This document shows, one piece after another, positions 24,201 to 35,830 of a stretch of 64,000 nucleotides of DNA (positions are counted from its first letter, which is position 1; each line of letters opens with the position of its first letter). Position numbers and translations under genes: made by a program. Location of the stretch: positions 115,034,950 to 115,098,949 of the forward strand of contig CM035152.1 of assembly GCA_020205615.1 (NCBI GenBank), read 5' to 3'. Below the pieces are notes generated by a model. It worked only from the letters and a program-made list of their open reading frames with translations. It was not told where the DNA came from and ran no database searches. The stretch comes from Panax quinquefolius (lineage: Eukaryota; Streptophyta; Magnoliopsida; Apiales; Araliaceae).

Positions 24201-24720
24201 TCATAATCCGATAGCTCTAGAGCCCATCTTTATACAACTTGGATAATCTTGTTTCATTAATATGACCAAGTCTACAGTGCCACATATAGGTATAATTAAC
24301 ATCATCTCTTTTCCTTTTCTTAGTTTGTTCAATTTGAAGTATATTTTCATGCAAGTCAAGAATGTAAAGTCCATTTCGTAAATTACCAACACCATATAAA
24401 ACATTATTATTATAAATAGAACAACTATTGTTCTTTATTATAATGTCAAAACCATCCATATCCAATACAGATATTGAAATAATGTTTCTAATAAGTGACG
24501 GAACAAAATAACAATTATTTAAACTAATGGACTTGCCCGTAGGCAGTGCTAAACAATAAGTCCCTACAGCTAATGCAACAACCTTTGCTCCATTTCCCAC
24601 TCGTAGGACGACCTCATCCTTGCTCAGCTTTCTACTTCTCGACCACCCTCAGATATTATTACATATGTGAGAACCACAACCAGATCCAATACCCAAGTAG
24701 AAGATCGACTTTTCGTAAAA
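24201..24720 (-). pseudogene. copia-2 protease end and GAG-pre-integrase domain
   Basis: An open stretch at 24217-24600 (127 codons) carries the GAG-pre-integrase signature, including NCYFVPSLIRNIISISVL, NGLYILDL and MWHCRLGHINETRLSKL. The H..GH pattern belongs to the integrase zinc-binding region. Upstream, the protease active-site region near 24655-24705 reads WVLD in one frame and SGCGSHICNN in the next. A one-base deletion therefore splits the D-S/T-G motif. Confidence 0.85.
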
Positions 24721-25640
24721 ATTAATTTCAATCATAAACAAACCTCGATTAGGATTCAAGCTTCTCCAAGCTTCTTCGCTTTTGTTTTCGCAAGATAATC
24801 CTTGCAGCTTCCTCTTCCAAAGGACCCGATTTGTTGCAATGGAAGCAAATTCCTTTGCTAATGGATCAGTTTCTTTTCGATCCTTCACTTTCGCTTTCCC
24901 TTAGCCTTCTTGGATTTCTTCTTTTAGAAGATACCTGGGCCTCTTCCTTTTTCGAAGAATCATCCACCAAGAAGACACATGGTTCTTCTTGGATGGGAAG
25001 TGACCTTCAATAGCTTTTCAACATGTTAAGTAATTCGTGCAAGTCGACATCTTAACTTATTCATGTGAAAATTCACAACAAATTGTGAGAAGGTGTCTGG
25101 GAGTGACCGCAAGACTAAATCTCGACTCAACTCCCCATCCACGATGAACCCAAGTCGTCCAAGACGCTCAATCGATTGATCATCTTTAAGACATGAGTCT
25201 CAATCAGAGTGCCCTCATCATCCGAGATCTAAGAGCTCCTTAGATATCTCATATCTAGTAGCAATTCCTACTTTGCTCACCATACAACTCTCAAGGTGCA
25301 AAGAATATAAGAGAGCATCCATGTTTTCATGCCGACGTCAAGCTCGTTATTTCATGGATGCGAGCATGATGCATCGAGCCATCGATGCATCATTTGCCAC
25401 CGCTTAAAAGTAGCAATCTCTTCCTGAGGTCGTTTCTCGCAACTTTTGTAGTGTACAAGCGTAATTTAGGACATAAGAAATCTTTTCAAAGAAGGAGAAC
25501 AATTTTTCAGATTCCTTAACCCAAATCCGTGTAATTGGCCCCGGCCACGCTTTGTTAAGATCAAGTATGCTACGCAGTGAAATTAGTGAATGTGACATTT
25601 TCAAAATTCTGCATGTAAAAAGACAATATTTTAGCAAACA
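24721..25640 (-). pseudogene. copia-2 gag
   Basis: The minus strand runs from about 25640 (a gag start region, frame MLKYCLFTCRILKMSH) to a zinc-knuckle remnant near 24790-24850 (KGICFHCNKSGP; the CCHC motif keeps the first two Cys and loses the His). It is homologous and colinear to copia-1 8290-9220. Gag would form the particle. Stops and frame changes break the region. Confidence 0.65.
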
Positions 25641-25795
25641 TTCATTTAATTAATTACCAAAATAAATTAGGTCTTATTTTATATTGGTATCTCCCACTAT
25701 TTTCTTCAAACTATATTACCCTCATGAATATAGTTTACAATATCTAATTAAAGATTTGCTAGTGAGAATAAGGATCCCATTTCAAATGTATATAG

Positions 25796-26086
25796 CCTTG
25801 TGTGTGCACAACAAACTATATATAAATAAATAGGTAGACAACTCTTGTCAATTACATCATCATGTAACTCCTTATATTTTGCCTCTTAAATCATAATGGT
25901 CAAGTGTGTGCACATCCGAACTAAAATGATTTAAGTTAAGTCATACCCAAGATTTCATATAAGTGAAGAGAAAACTACAACCCTCGTGTGTGCACAACAA
26001 AAAGCAGTAATGTTCAATTCCTTATAAACATCAAATGTAATAAAATAACATCTCAAATATTTAATACTCGCTTTGTGTGTGCACAA
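25796..26086 (-). repeat. Four-unit hairpin array in copia-2 leader
   Basis: On the element's strand the units are TTGTGCACACACAAAG (26071-26086), TTGTGCACACACGAGG (25982-25997), GGATGTGCACACACTTGA (25900-25917) and TTGTGCACACACAAGG (25796-25811). Stem TTGTG/CACAA with loop CACA is possible in two of them. Each unit has a positional counterpart in copia-1, but the core differs in all four (CACACA here, YCACCA there). Confidence 0.8.
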
Positions 26087-26236
26087 CAAACTCATATTAA
26101 ATATTCAATGCTCTATTGTTTTTATCATGCTAGAAGGCGACGCTCGATATTCCAAATATCTTTGAACGTTACAACTTAATATAATTTCCATTGAGGGGTT
26201 ATGTTATTATTAGTCTCATCTTGTTTAGCGCGCATG

Positions 26237-26282
<46 letters not shown>

Positions 26283-26927
26283 CGCCATATATTATTACAC
26301 ATGTAAATGTTTGCATAATATATATATATATATAATACTATGCACATATATATGAATACTATATTCTACCCTATATTCTGATTGATTATGGACTTTTTAT
26401 TCTAGTTTGGTTCACTAGAGCCACCAAGTGAACCAAAAGGTCAAACCCTAGGTGCAAGAATAAACATTTAAATATAACTATTACATTTAAACCCTGCTCC
26501 ATTACAAACGGGTCTTCAAGAAAGCGCCTCGCCTTCTCCTCGATCTCCTGTTCTTCAAAAAAAAATTCTAACTAATCCTATTACATTAAACTATTTAATT
26601 TAAATAGAAACCTTGATCGCAGCCAAAGGGAAGTACATAGAGAGAGAGATAGAATTTACATCAAGAAGAAAAACCGTAAAAGACGAGGTACGCAGAATTC
26701 CCATTTAATAATAAAACCCATTCATTCAAACATCCAACCAAAATAAATCCAATCACATCGTCAATAGTCCATCCATAATCAATCCCATTTATTATCATAC
26801 ATATCATCATATGTATCAATAAATAAAATCATTCCATATATATATATGAATATCATTTAATGGGCAATTTTATGTTGCATGAAATCCAATTTCAAGATTA
26901 AAATAAAACTTTATTTTAATTATAAAA

Positions 26928-27110
<183 letters not shown>

Positions 27111-27199
27111 ACATATAGATACAAAGGAATATACCTCTAATCATAAATCAATATGGTGCTAAGAACAAATATAATAAAAATAATTTATAAAATCTATAT

Positions 27200-27238
<39 letters not shown>

Positions 27239-27458
27239 AATATATATCATATATATATAATTTTCAAGAAAAGAAAAATCAATGAAAATTAAATAAAAAA
27301 AAAAAGTTTTCCAAAACCTTTTCCAAAAATAATATTTTATTTTTTTTTTTTTTTTTTTTATAAAATAATAATTTATACAACAAATTATGCCCAATAAATT
27401 ATTCAAAAATATATACCATACATATATGGAATCAAAATAATTAATAATTCGTGATAAA

Positions 27459-27476
27459 GTTTGGGCTCGATACCAT
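27459..27476 (-). promoter_or_regulatory. copia-2 primer binding site
   Basis: On the minus strand TGGTATCGAGCCC directly follows the 5' LTR. It is close to the initiator-Met tRNA site TGGTATCAGAGCC; one base is missing in the GAG stretch. Confidence 0.75.
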
Positions 27477-29368
27477 CGTTAGGTTTTGTGAAAATCAAAG
27501 TAGCAATCAAATTGCAAAATTAGCTAAGCATAATAAAATCGATTTTAAAATTTTTCACAAACCAATTACCCTGATCATCCTTTATGATATTATTAATAAA
27601 ACGAAGAATAAGAAGTTATGAAATCATACCTTGTAGAAACGAGCTTCGTGTACGAAGTTCACCTCCTACTTCTCGCGATCTCCTCAATCTCGGGTAGATT
27701 TCTTCCTTCGATCAATGTAAGCCACCCAAGTGTATGGCCTCTAGAGGTGATCCACCAAAGAAAGAAGAATTTTCAAGAAGAAGGGTATATGGCTCAAACC
27801 CTAGTTTTTCCTATCTCTATAGTAAAAGGGGCGATTTCCAACTCTCGAATTACGATATATCGATATCCGATATAAGACTCCTCTTATAAAGATATCGTAA
27901 CCCTATTTTAATTAAAAAATAAGGTATTATTTATTTAATTAAACTCTTTTAATTAAATGGGCTCCCTAATCCTATTAGGATAATTAATTAAACTCCTTTA
28001 ACTAATTTTCCTCCTAATCCTATTAGAATAAATGAGAGTACTTATATTAAATTAATTCCTAAAACCCTTTTAGAAATTAAAATAATAATAATTGTAATAA
28101 TATTAATAAGACTCTCTTATTAATTTATATTTAATATTTTAAAATATTAAATAATAATATTAAGCTATTTAATTTATTCTATCACCATAGATTAAATTAA
28201 ATATACTTAATATATTATTACGATTATGCCATTAACTTCTTAAATAATTATTCTTCCTTTTATTTATGGTGTGACCCTTTAGGTTCTCCATATTAAACCT
28301 AAGCAGAATAAATCAATTAGAATAATTTAATCTTATTTAAATAAATAAATTAAACTAATAATTTATTTAAATAAATAATATTTATTCTACAATAGGATAA
28401 GCCTCCCAACGATCAACGACTTTCCAGATAATATAGATTTCAACATTAATCATAAAAGAACCCTTTGAGTAAATAGTTATCAGATAATTCAATCCTTCCA
28501 CCATACAATGTCCCAATTAAATATAAGACATGAAATTATCACAAGTCTTATTTTATTTAATTATATGTATTTCGATTCCTAAATGCATAACTCCTAATGA
28601 ATGCAAATTAGAAACTACTTTCTAATTTCATTCCACCTCGCCAAGGATTCCGGGTTGTCATTTATCTAATCACATAGACATTTTTCTTCTTTTACTAGAA
28701 GTGGTAGATTCTTTATCGATCATTCATTATCTTCATATATAACTTATTACACCCAAACATACCCTTTGATATACTCTAAGAGTCTTAAGGAATAAGTCAA
28801 AGTGTAATTCATTATATATAAGATACTATGATGATCTCAAGTCTAAGGATCATTTGTACTACTATCACTACAGAATTCCTATCGACAGTGCAAGTAAAAC
28901 TCCATTAGGTATTCCTTAGCGAGTCACGCTCAAATGAACTTATTCTCTAATAAGCACCTACATACTTGCTTTTAGTGTTCCACACAAATGATCATGAGAT
29001 CAATCATCCTCATCCAATGAGCAAGCAACGACGTATTCAATCTATCCGGATTCACTAATCCCTTTTTAGTAATCCATCGATTGGGAACATTTTAGTTTTA
29101 AGTTATCTAAGAATTTAGATCTCATTAGCATGATCTCATCATGATTCTAAAAGCATTGCTTTAAAAACTATGGGTTTATCACATATTATTAAAACAACAC
29201 CATGTAGATAATAAATGCCTTTAATAAATAATTCTTTTTATTAATAAATAAATAAGATTGATTACAAAGTATACGCATGATTGCTTTGTATTATATCATC
29301 ATACATGATTGGGGTAAATCCTCTTTAATTGTAATTCATAGAGATATAATGGATGCATACTACTTTTT
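27477..29368 (-). repeat. copia-2 5' LTR
   Basis: An LTR of about 1892 bp, colinear with 19762-21619. Both terminal dinucleotides are altered on the plus strand (CG for TG on the left, TT for CA on the right). Compared with the 3' LTR it carries about 50 extra bases near its start (29283-29355) and small differences throughout. A minus-strand TATA region lies near 27885. Confidence 0.88.
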
Positions 29369-30475
29369 GTCTTTGGGGTAAGAGTCAGGAAACAAACGCA
29401 GACCAAGACAATAGAGATCAAACCATTTATCGAAGGCAATACAGAACTTCTCCCCATGCCTGCCGAAGAGACAGAAGATGTTGAGCTGGTGCCAAGGAAG
29501 AAAGAAAAAACATTCAAGATCAATTTTGGACTGCAGGAGCCCTTTTAAACGAGTTTAGTAGAATTTCTTCAGAGCTATTTATATATATTTGCATGGGTTC
29601 CTAGAAACATGCCTGGGGTCAAAGAGAAGGTTGCTGTGCATAGATTACATGTGGACCCGACTAAAGAATCGGTCCGTTAAAAAAAGGAGCTTCACCCCGG
29701 AGAGGTAGAAGATCATTGATGATGAAATAGCAAAATTATTGGAAGAATACTTCATCTTCGAGATCGACTACCCAGAGTGGTTGGCAAATGTAGTATTGGT
29801 ACATAAATAGAATGGTAAGTGGTGAGTTTTCATTGACTATACAGATCTAAATAAGGCGTGTCCGAAGGACTTTTATCCACTCCCACATATCGATCAGCTC
29901 ATCGATGCCACTTCAGGGTATGCCTTGCTTTGTTTCATGGATGCTTTTACGGGGTATCATCAAATTTCATTGCATAAGGAAGATATTCCAAAGTTAACCT
30001 TCATCACTCACCGGACATTTTATTCTTATAAGAAGATGACATTCAGACAACTGAACACCAGCATAACTTATCAAAGGATGATGAACTACGTGTTTCGGGG
30101 ACAGTTGGGTCGGAGCATGGAGGTATATATGGACAAAATGATCGTAAAAAACATGTCAGTTCGGGGTCATCTAGACTATTTAAAAGACTACTTTCAGATC
30201 GTTCGACACTACAAACTTAGGCTAAATCCGACAAAGTGCACCTTTAGTCTAGGAGTAGGGAAATTCTTGGGTTATTTAATCAGCTAGAGGGGAATTGAGG
30301 CAAACCTAGAGAAGATCAAGAAAATTTTGGATATAAAGTCCCCTAAGTCTTACAAAGATGTTTAGCGAGTGAATGGTCGGATAATAGTATTGAGGAGGTT
30401 CATGTCTAAATCAATAGAAAGGTGTTTGTCCTTCTTTGACACGTTGAAAGGGCCAAAATATGAGAAGAACTTCTA
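29369..30475 (+). pseudogene. Tat-1 protease-RT linker and reverse transcriptase
   Basis: Tat-1 resumes at once after copia-2. Words in order are YIFAWVPRNMPGV (29575-29615), HRLHVDPT and the open segment 29925-30287. That segment carries FMDAFTGYHQI (first catalytic Asp), LTFITHRTFYSYKKMTF and VYMDKMIVKN near 30120. Plant gypsy RTs have YVDD there, so the third catalytic Asp is Lys. KCTFSLGVGKFLGYLIS closes the domain. Stops follow, for example near 30285 and 30363. Confidence 0.85.
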
Positions 30476-31020
30476 GTGGACTTCAGAATGTGAGGATGCT
30501 TTTCAAAGAATTAAAAGGTACTCGTCTTCAGCTACTTTGTTAGTAAAGACGGTTCTTTCAGAACCTTTGTATTTGAATTTGGCTGCGAGCTCGCTGGCGG
30601 TTGGTGCGGTATTTGTTCGGGAGATAGGAGGGAAGCAACATCTGGTGTATTATGTGAGCCATGCTCTTTGAGATGCAGAAAATAGGTATCCAAACCTTGA
30701 GAAGTTTGCCTATGCCCTAATAATAGCCAGTAGGAAGCTTCAACATTACTTTCAAGGTCGGTTGGTTATGTGGTATACAGATAAGCCATTGAAGAAGATT
30801 CTAAGTAAGCTAGACATCTCGGGTCGGTTAACAACTTGGGCTATAGAGTTGAAGCAGTTTATTTTAGAGTATCATCCTCGAATGACAATAAAGGGTCAGG
30901 CCTTGGCCGACTTTGTGGTTGAGTGCTCCTTTTCTGAATTAGACGTTGTGGATCAGGTAGTAGGAATGGTGGGTTCGGTTAGACGTTCAGGTTCTTCAGA
31001 TTTTATGGACATTATATGTG
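30476..31020 (+). pseudogene. Tat-1 RNase H (first)
   Basis: The region starts with the TSECEDAFQRIKRY-like block and continues through LYLNLAASSLAVGAVFVRE and HLVYYVSHAL to YTDKPLKKILSKLDISGRLTTWAIEL and YHPRMTIKGQALADFVVE. This is the usual Ty3/gypsy RNase H with the ALADF ending typical of Tat elements. The segment from 30762 is open for 89 codons. Stops interrupt the rest (for example TGA near 30670). Confidence 0.8.
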
Positions 31021-31435
31021 GATGGTTTTAACTTTGGATGTTAGTGAGGCCAAAGTTATTTTGACAAGTCCAGAAGGGTTCAAGGTACATCAGGCAATAC
31101 TCTTTGGGTTCAAAGTGACTAATAACGAGACAGAGATGAGGTAATTCTAGAAGGTCTTCAGCTAGTAAATAGTCTGAAGGTTGATAATTTTTAGTGACTC
31201 TAAGTTAGTTATCAAACAGATTTCAGGGGAATATGAGGCCCAAGGGGAAATAATGTGCAAATACATGGTTGAAGTCAAAGATAGGCTCCATTACTTCAGT
31301 TCGTTTACCTTCTAAGGGGTGGATAGATCAGATAGCACCATTGCCAACGCATTGGCAAGGTTGGCCACGATAGAGGAAAACTCATTCAGTGGATCGGTCT
31401 ATTTGGAGGTCTTGAATTTACCAACTATTTAATAT
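31021..31435 (+). pseudogene. Tat-1 second, archaeal-type RNase H (aRH)
   Basis: After ALADFVVE comes a second RNase H-like block with ILTSPEGFKVHQAI, FKVTNNETEM, FSDSKLVIKQISGEYEAQ and KYMVEVKDRLHYF. The TNNE and DS-LV-Q--GEYEA words are the signature of the additional RNase H known from the Tat lineage. Two frame breaks lie between the TNNE and DSKLV parts. It ends in ANALARLATIEENS before the integrase. Confidence 0.75.
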
Positions 31436-32730
31436 TTGGAGGTAATGTGTGTAGAACGGTTGAACTGGTGGTTGACGCCTTATTTGGATTATATAGCTGA
31501 TGGCATCTTACCTTCGGATCAGATGTTGGCAGAGAAAATCAAATATAGGACTTCCAATTTTGTGCTCATCGATGGGGATTTATACCGAAGGGCCCACTCT
31601 TATCCTTTAGTGAGGTGTCTTGTACCATTCAAAGTCAAGTATGTCCTTCGGAAGGTTTATGAGGGGATCTATGGCAATCGTATGGGTGCAAAGACCTTGG
31701 CGTACAAGGTACTTTGGTAGGGTTACTATTGGCCAACAGTCTTCAAGGAATTTATAGATTACATGAAAAAATATCCTAAATGTTAGTTAAATAGTTCTAT
31801 TCCTTAGCAGCCATCTGAAGATTTATATTATGTTCTATCCCCGATTCCATTTTCTATATGGGGTATTGACATTTTGGGTCCATTACCAAAAGCGAAGGGT
31901 TAAATCAGCTTTGTGATTATGGCCATTGATTATTTAACTAAGTGGGTATAAGCTAAACCCCTTCGGCAAATTATAGAGTAAGAGTGTTTGAAGTTTTTGA
32001 AAGAATTCGTAGTTTTTTGATTTGGAATTCTTATAGTGTTGGTTTAAGATAATGGTAGGTAGATTGTGGGATCTAAGTTCGAATAATTTTTAATGGATTT
32101 GGAGATTCAACATCGAAAGACTTCAGTGGCTCATCCACAGTCGAATGGACTGGTAAAAGTCACAAATAGGACTCTACTTAACGGAATCAAAAGGAGGCTC
32201 GACGAGTCAAAGGGAAGGTGGCCTGAAGAGTTACTTACTGTGTTATAGGCTTACCGGACTACTCTGAGGATGACAATAGGTGATTCACCATTCAGACTAG
32301 CTTATGGGACCGATGCTTTAGTCCCTGTAAAGGTTGGGTCTCCTTCACTTTGGGTCAGCTAGTTCAAAAAGTTGCATAATAATGAAGGCATTCGCCTCAA
32401 TTTGGATTTGTTGGAGGAGGTTAGGGAGTCGGCCCTTGTAAGACTTGCAGCCTACAAAAGGAGAGTGGCTAGACATTTTAATAAAGGTGTGAAACTTAGG
32501 AGGTTTGAAGTTGGGCATTTAGTTCTTCGGAGGTGGAGGCTTCTAAGCCCATAATCTCGGGAAGCTGATGCCTAATTGGGAGGGACCCAATGAGGTCATT
32601 GAAGTGCCTAAGCCATGTACTTACCCACTTCAAGTAATGGATGGGACATAAGTCAAGAACATTTGGTATGAAGGTAGACTTAAAAAATATTATCAGCAGT
32701 GCATGCTAGGTAGTTCAGTTTGACGACTTT
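31436..32730 (+). pseudogene. Tat-1 integrase
   Basis: The N-terminal part is open at 31436-31720. It has the form of the integrase zinc-binding domain, but the expected HEGICGNH is YEGIYGNR, so both zinc-binding His are lost. The core follows with GIDILGPLPKAKG near 31860 (first catalytic Asp), VMAIDYLTKWV, and SVAHPQSNGL near 32135. The C-terminal part at 32372-32554 (NLDLLEEVRESALVRLAAYKRR) leads to the GxLxPNWEGP block near 32565. At least ten stops or shifts are present. Confidence 0.85.
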
Positions 32731-33206
32731 ATAAAATTTTCAAATTATATTAATAAAAGGAATGTTCATTTTTTAATTAATGTCTTTATTAATTGTTATT
32801 CAGTTTCCCAAAATGAATACTCTTCATTATTATTTATATGAATATTCAGTTTCCCAAAACGAATATTTTTACATTATTTATTCAGTTTTGCTGAACGAAT
32901 ATATCTTCTTTATTATTTATTTATTTATATTCAATTTTTTAAATAAGTACTATAATTAACTTCTTATGTTTAAGTGGGTGTTCAGTTGTCCTGACCAAAT
33001 GCCTTCTTCTTATTCAGTTTATCTAAACAAATATTAACTAATTGCACTAATATTTAGTTCTTTGAACGAACATTTTTATTGTTTAAAATGCATGTATGAG
33101 ATAAATATTCAGTTCTTTGGAGTGAATATGATTTTCATTATTTTTCTTAATAATTACATTAGGATAATTACATAATAGGTTCAGGATTACAGAAATGGAT
33201 GTACTA
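32731..33206 (+). repeat. Tat-1 region after integrase with eight TTCAGTT..GAACGAATA motifs
   Basis: The AT-rich stretch has about eight copies of a 20 base motif, e.g. TTCAGTTTTGCTGAACGAAT near 32881. Copies begin near 32801, 32846, 32881, 32930, 32985, 33015, 33054 and 33109. In the best copy TTCAG and CTGAA can pair. No ORF is present. The counterpart in Tat-2 (49727-49894) lacks these motifs. Confidence 0.7.
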
Positions 33207-35528
33207 CTACTGTGGCGGATCATCTTCGGCTTCATCTTTAGAGGAGACTAAGACAAAGACATCCAGCTTGGTAGCAGTGATTTTTGCTTTCTCTTTGCTT
33301 CGGACAATTTCATATCCCTCAGCATACATCTGCATCACTTCGGCCGAGAGGTCTGGGGATTATCTCTAGTTTTGGTAGATCTGCTTTCTTATCTCTTCTT
33401 CAGAGGAGGTCCTAATGCCTTATATTCCTTGAACTCTTTTTCCAAGGCAACATAAGTTAAGAATATTTTTTCCTCCTTTTTGGCCAAATCTAGGTTTTGA
33501 TGATTGAAAGCTTGGTTTCTTTGCTTTAATTCATTATTCTCCTTCTGCACATTCTCATAATTCTCGAAGATGGGCTTTCGGTGAGATTCTACCTTCGCAG
33601 CCTCCTCCTTCAATTTTGTAATGTCAGCTTGGAGGTTTTCGCAATAGAAGGAATTATTTTGGTGAAGACTTCTTTCTTTTGCAAGGGCGGACTTGAGTCG
33701 CTCGTTTTCTTTCTTAATTTCTTTTTCCTCTTCTTAATCTCTTCCCATCGTTGGATAAGGTAACCAGAGATGACAGAAGCCTGAAATTAATGATTGTTTG
33801 GATTAATGTTAGACATAATTAAATGGGGATTATATTAGAAGAATGAATTCAGATGGTCTTACCCGGCCTTGGTGCATAATTTCGGCATTGATGAGTTATC
33901 GAGTAGATATGCCTTGGAATTGGTGCTCATCGGTTGGGAGGACAAAGTTATTGAAGAAATTATGGGGATACTCTTCTCGGTCTTCAGGCCAGAGCATCAT
34001 CGAGGCTTGACCCTCTCGAATTTGGCTGGGTGAAGGTTGTCTTGGAGAAGAAGAGTTGCGTTGAGGAGAGTGTTTGGAGGAAGTTATAGTGTTGGTCCTT
34101 TTATTTGGTGGTTTGGAGGGGTCTTCGGGTTCTTTTCATTTTTCGTTTTGGTTTTGGTCTAGTTCAGAGGTGTTTGTTGGGATGGCTTCAGTGGTTGGAA
34201 TATTTTTAGTTTAGGTGGTGGGAACTTTAGTCGAAGCAGTTTTAGGTGCTTCAAAAGTCGATGTTTTAGTAATAACCTTGGTACGCCTTTTCTTAATCCA
34301 ACGGATTTTGGTCCTTTCAGAGTTTGGCATATCCAAGGGGTTTTTTTATGAAGAGAGCTCCAGGGATTGCTACTAGCTTACGTGCTTTTGTAGGCGAGTT
34401 TGGATTCGTGTGGGTATTAGATCGCCCTTCGATTATAATTTCCAAAGGTGTGGTCTTAGTGATTGGCGGGGTGTTAGAGGAATGTGGAACATCTTTGATA
34501 ATGGTGTCTTTAGGGTTGTCCCTTTCGGGAGATGTTGGCTTGATGAGGGATACTATATGTAGAACATGAGTCAGGTTTGGTAATGATAAATTAAAAGATA
34601 TGCAAATAAAAGAATAGGAAGAAGGGTTTTAGAACTTATATTTGTGATTATACAACCAGGATTTCTTGGTCAGAAAATTGAAATCCCATTCCTTCATTGG
34701 TAATTTTTTGATCAGCTTTACTATTTCGATGACTCTACTTGGAGGGGTTTCCCCAATGGTGACGTTTGGATGACCCTATGCGGCCCAATCTGGGATCTGG
34801 TGAATGTCTGGTCCTTTGATGAAGAACTAGTGAGTGTGCCACCCCTTGTTGCTCGAAGAGGCACCCATCAGGGATTGCTTTTAAATTTTTTATTTTGTTT
34901 TGACTATTGTTTACTCAAAGCCTGAAACCTGGGTTCTCGAGATCAGCCTAGAGAATATAAGAAGAAAAAGAAGTCGATGGTGGTAGAAACGTCGACTTCA
35001 TGGAATAAAGCGATGAAGGCGTCAATGTTAATATAAGAATTTGGAACTAGCTAGGTGAAGCCGATGCTAATAATCCCTTGTAGGGTAATGATGTAGGCGT
35101 GGAGGGGCAGCCGAACCCCTTTCTCCAGCAGGGTGAGGGGCATTGCTCTCCAGCAATCGGGTCTATGGTACATCCGGTCGGTTTTAGAAGGAGCCTTGAG
35201 TTGGTAGGTTAAAGGTATGTGGTAACGTTTTTAGATTATGGCAAGGTCTTCTTTGGTGATGGTGGATTTGGTGTTGGCATGGGGGAAACATTTTTTTAGA
35301 GTATTCTCGGATCATTTTTTGAAAATCCAACTCTACCTTAGATAGGACTGGGGTCTGGGGGACAGAGCTGGTGGTAACAGTGGTGGTTACGATGGTGGTT
35401 GCGGTGGGATTATGTCTTTTGGTAATGGTAGTCCTTACCAGAAGGGCTGGAATGGAGGAAATAGGAATGATGTCAATGGGATTAGTGCTGATGGGAGTGG
35501 AAGAAGCCGATGTGCTTGAAGAGGCCAT
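33207..35528 (-). pseudogene. Tat-1 antisense extra ORF (Transposase_28-like, coiled coil)
   Basis: The minus-strand frame starts at the ATG at 35528 (MASSSTSASSTPISTNP), about 40 bases from the CACTA insertion. It has a Ser/Thr/Pro-rich N-terminus to about 35290. A block with RLPLHAYIITLQGIISIGF and QLVPNSYINIDAFIALF resembles the 'putative gypsy type transposon' domain (Pfam Transposase_28). A linker and a long coiled coil (33389-33720; EIKKENERLKSALAKE, VQKENNELKQRNQAFNHQN) follow, then an acidic end with stop at 33207-33209. An 82 bp intron with GTAAG and TTTCAG borders lies at 33781-33862. A probable upstream intron (near 34565-34650) has a poor donor. Antisense extra ORFs between pol and the 3' LTR are known in Tat elements; their role is unknown. 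Stops are present. Confidence 0.7.
33781..33862 (-). other. Intron in the Tat-1 extra ORF
   Basis: On the minus strand the exon ends GGCCGG, followed by GTAAGACC. The intron is T-rich and ends TTAATTTCAG before GCTTCTGTC. Splicing would join the linker to the coiled-coil exon. Confidence 0.65.
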
Positions 35529-35567
35529 TGTTATTTTGAAAGTAAGAGGATTGTTTACCGGAAGTGA

Positions 35568-35830
35568 CACTACAAGAAAAAGGGTCAATGCCGACGGGGT
35601 CATTGCCGACGGCAGTGTTGCCGTCGATAATAATGTCAATGTTGACGGGCTAGCCGTAGCGAATGAGTCCAGTCAGCAATGAGGTATTATTTGGTGGGAA
35701 AATTTTGTGGTGGAGGGAAAAGTCACTAGCGACGGGGACTAGAATGCATGGTGACGGGGATGCCGTCGGCAATGAGTCATTAGCGACGGGGTTAATGGCG
35801 ATGACATTGCCGTCGAGAATGACATTCTAT
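35568..35830 (+). repeat. CACTA left terminal and subterminal repeats
   Basis: Terminal CACTACAAGAAAAA, then repeated motifs such as ATTGCCGACGG, TTGCCGTCG, TTAGCGACGGGG and GCCGTCGGCAATG at short, irregular spacing. In En/Spm-type elements such motifs are bound by the TNPA-type protein. The same motifs are at the right end (45285-45690). Confidence 0.85.

Noticed and set aside
35371..35682. 103-codon plus-strand ORF with Val/Met repeats
   Set aside because: It is the reverse of the Thr/Ser-rich start of the Tat-1 extra ORF and runs across the CACTA border.
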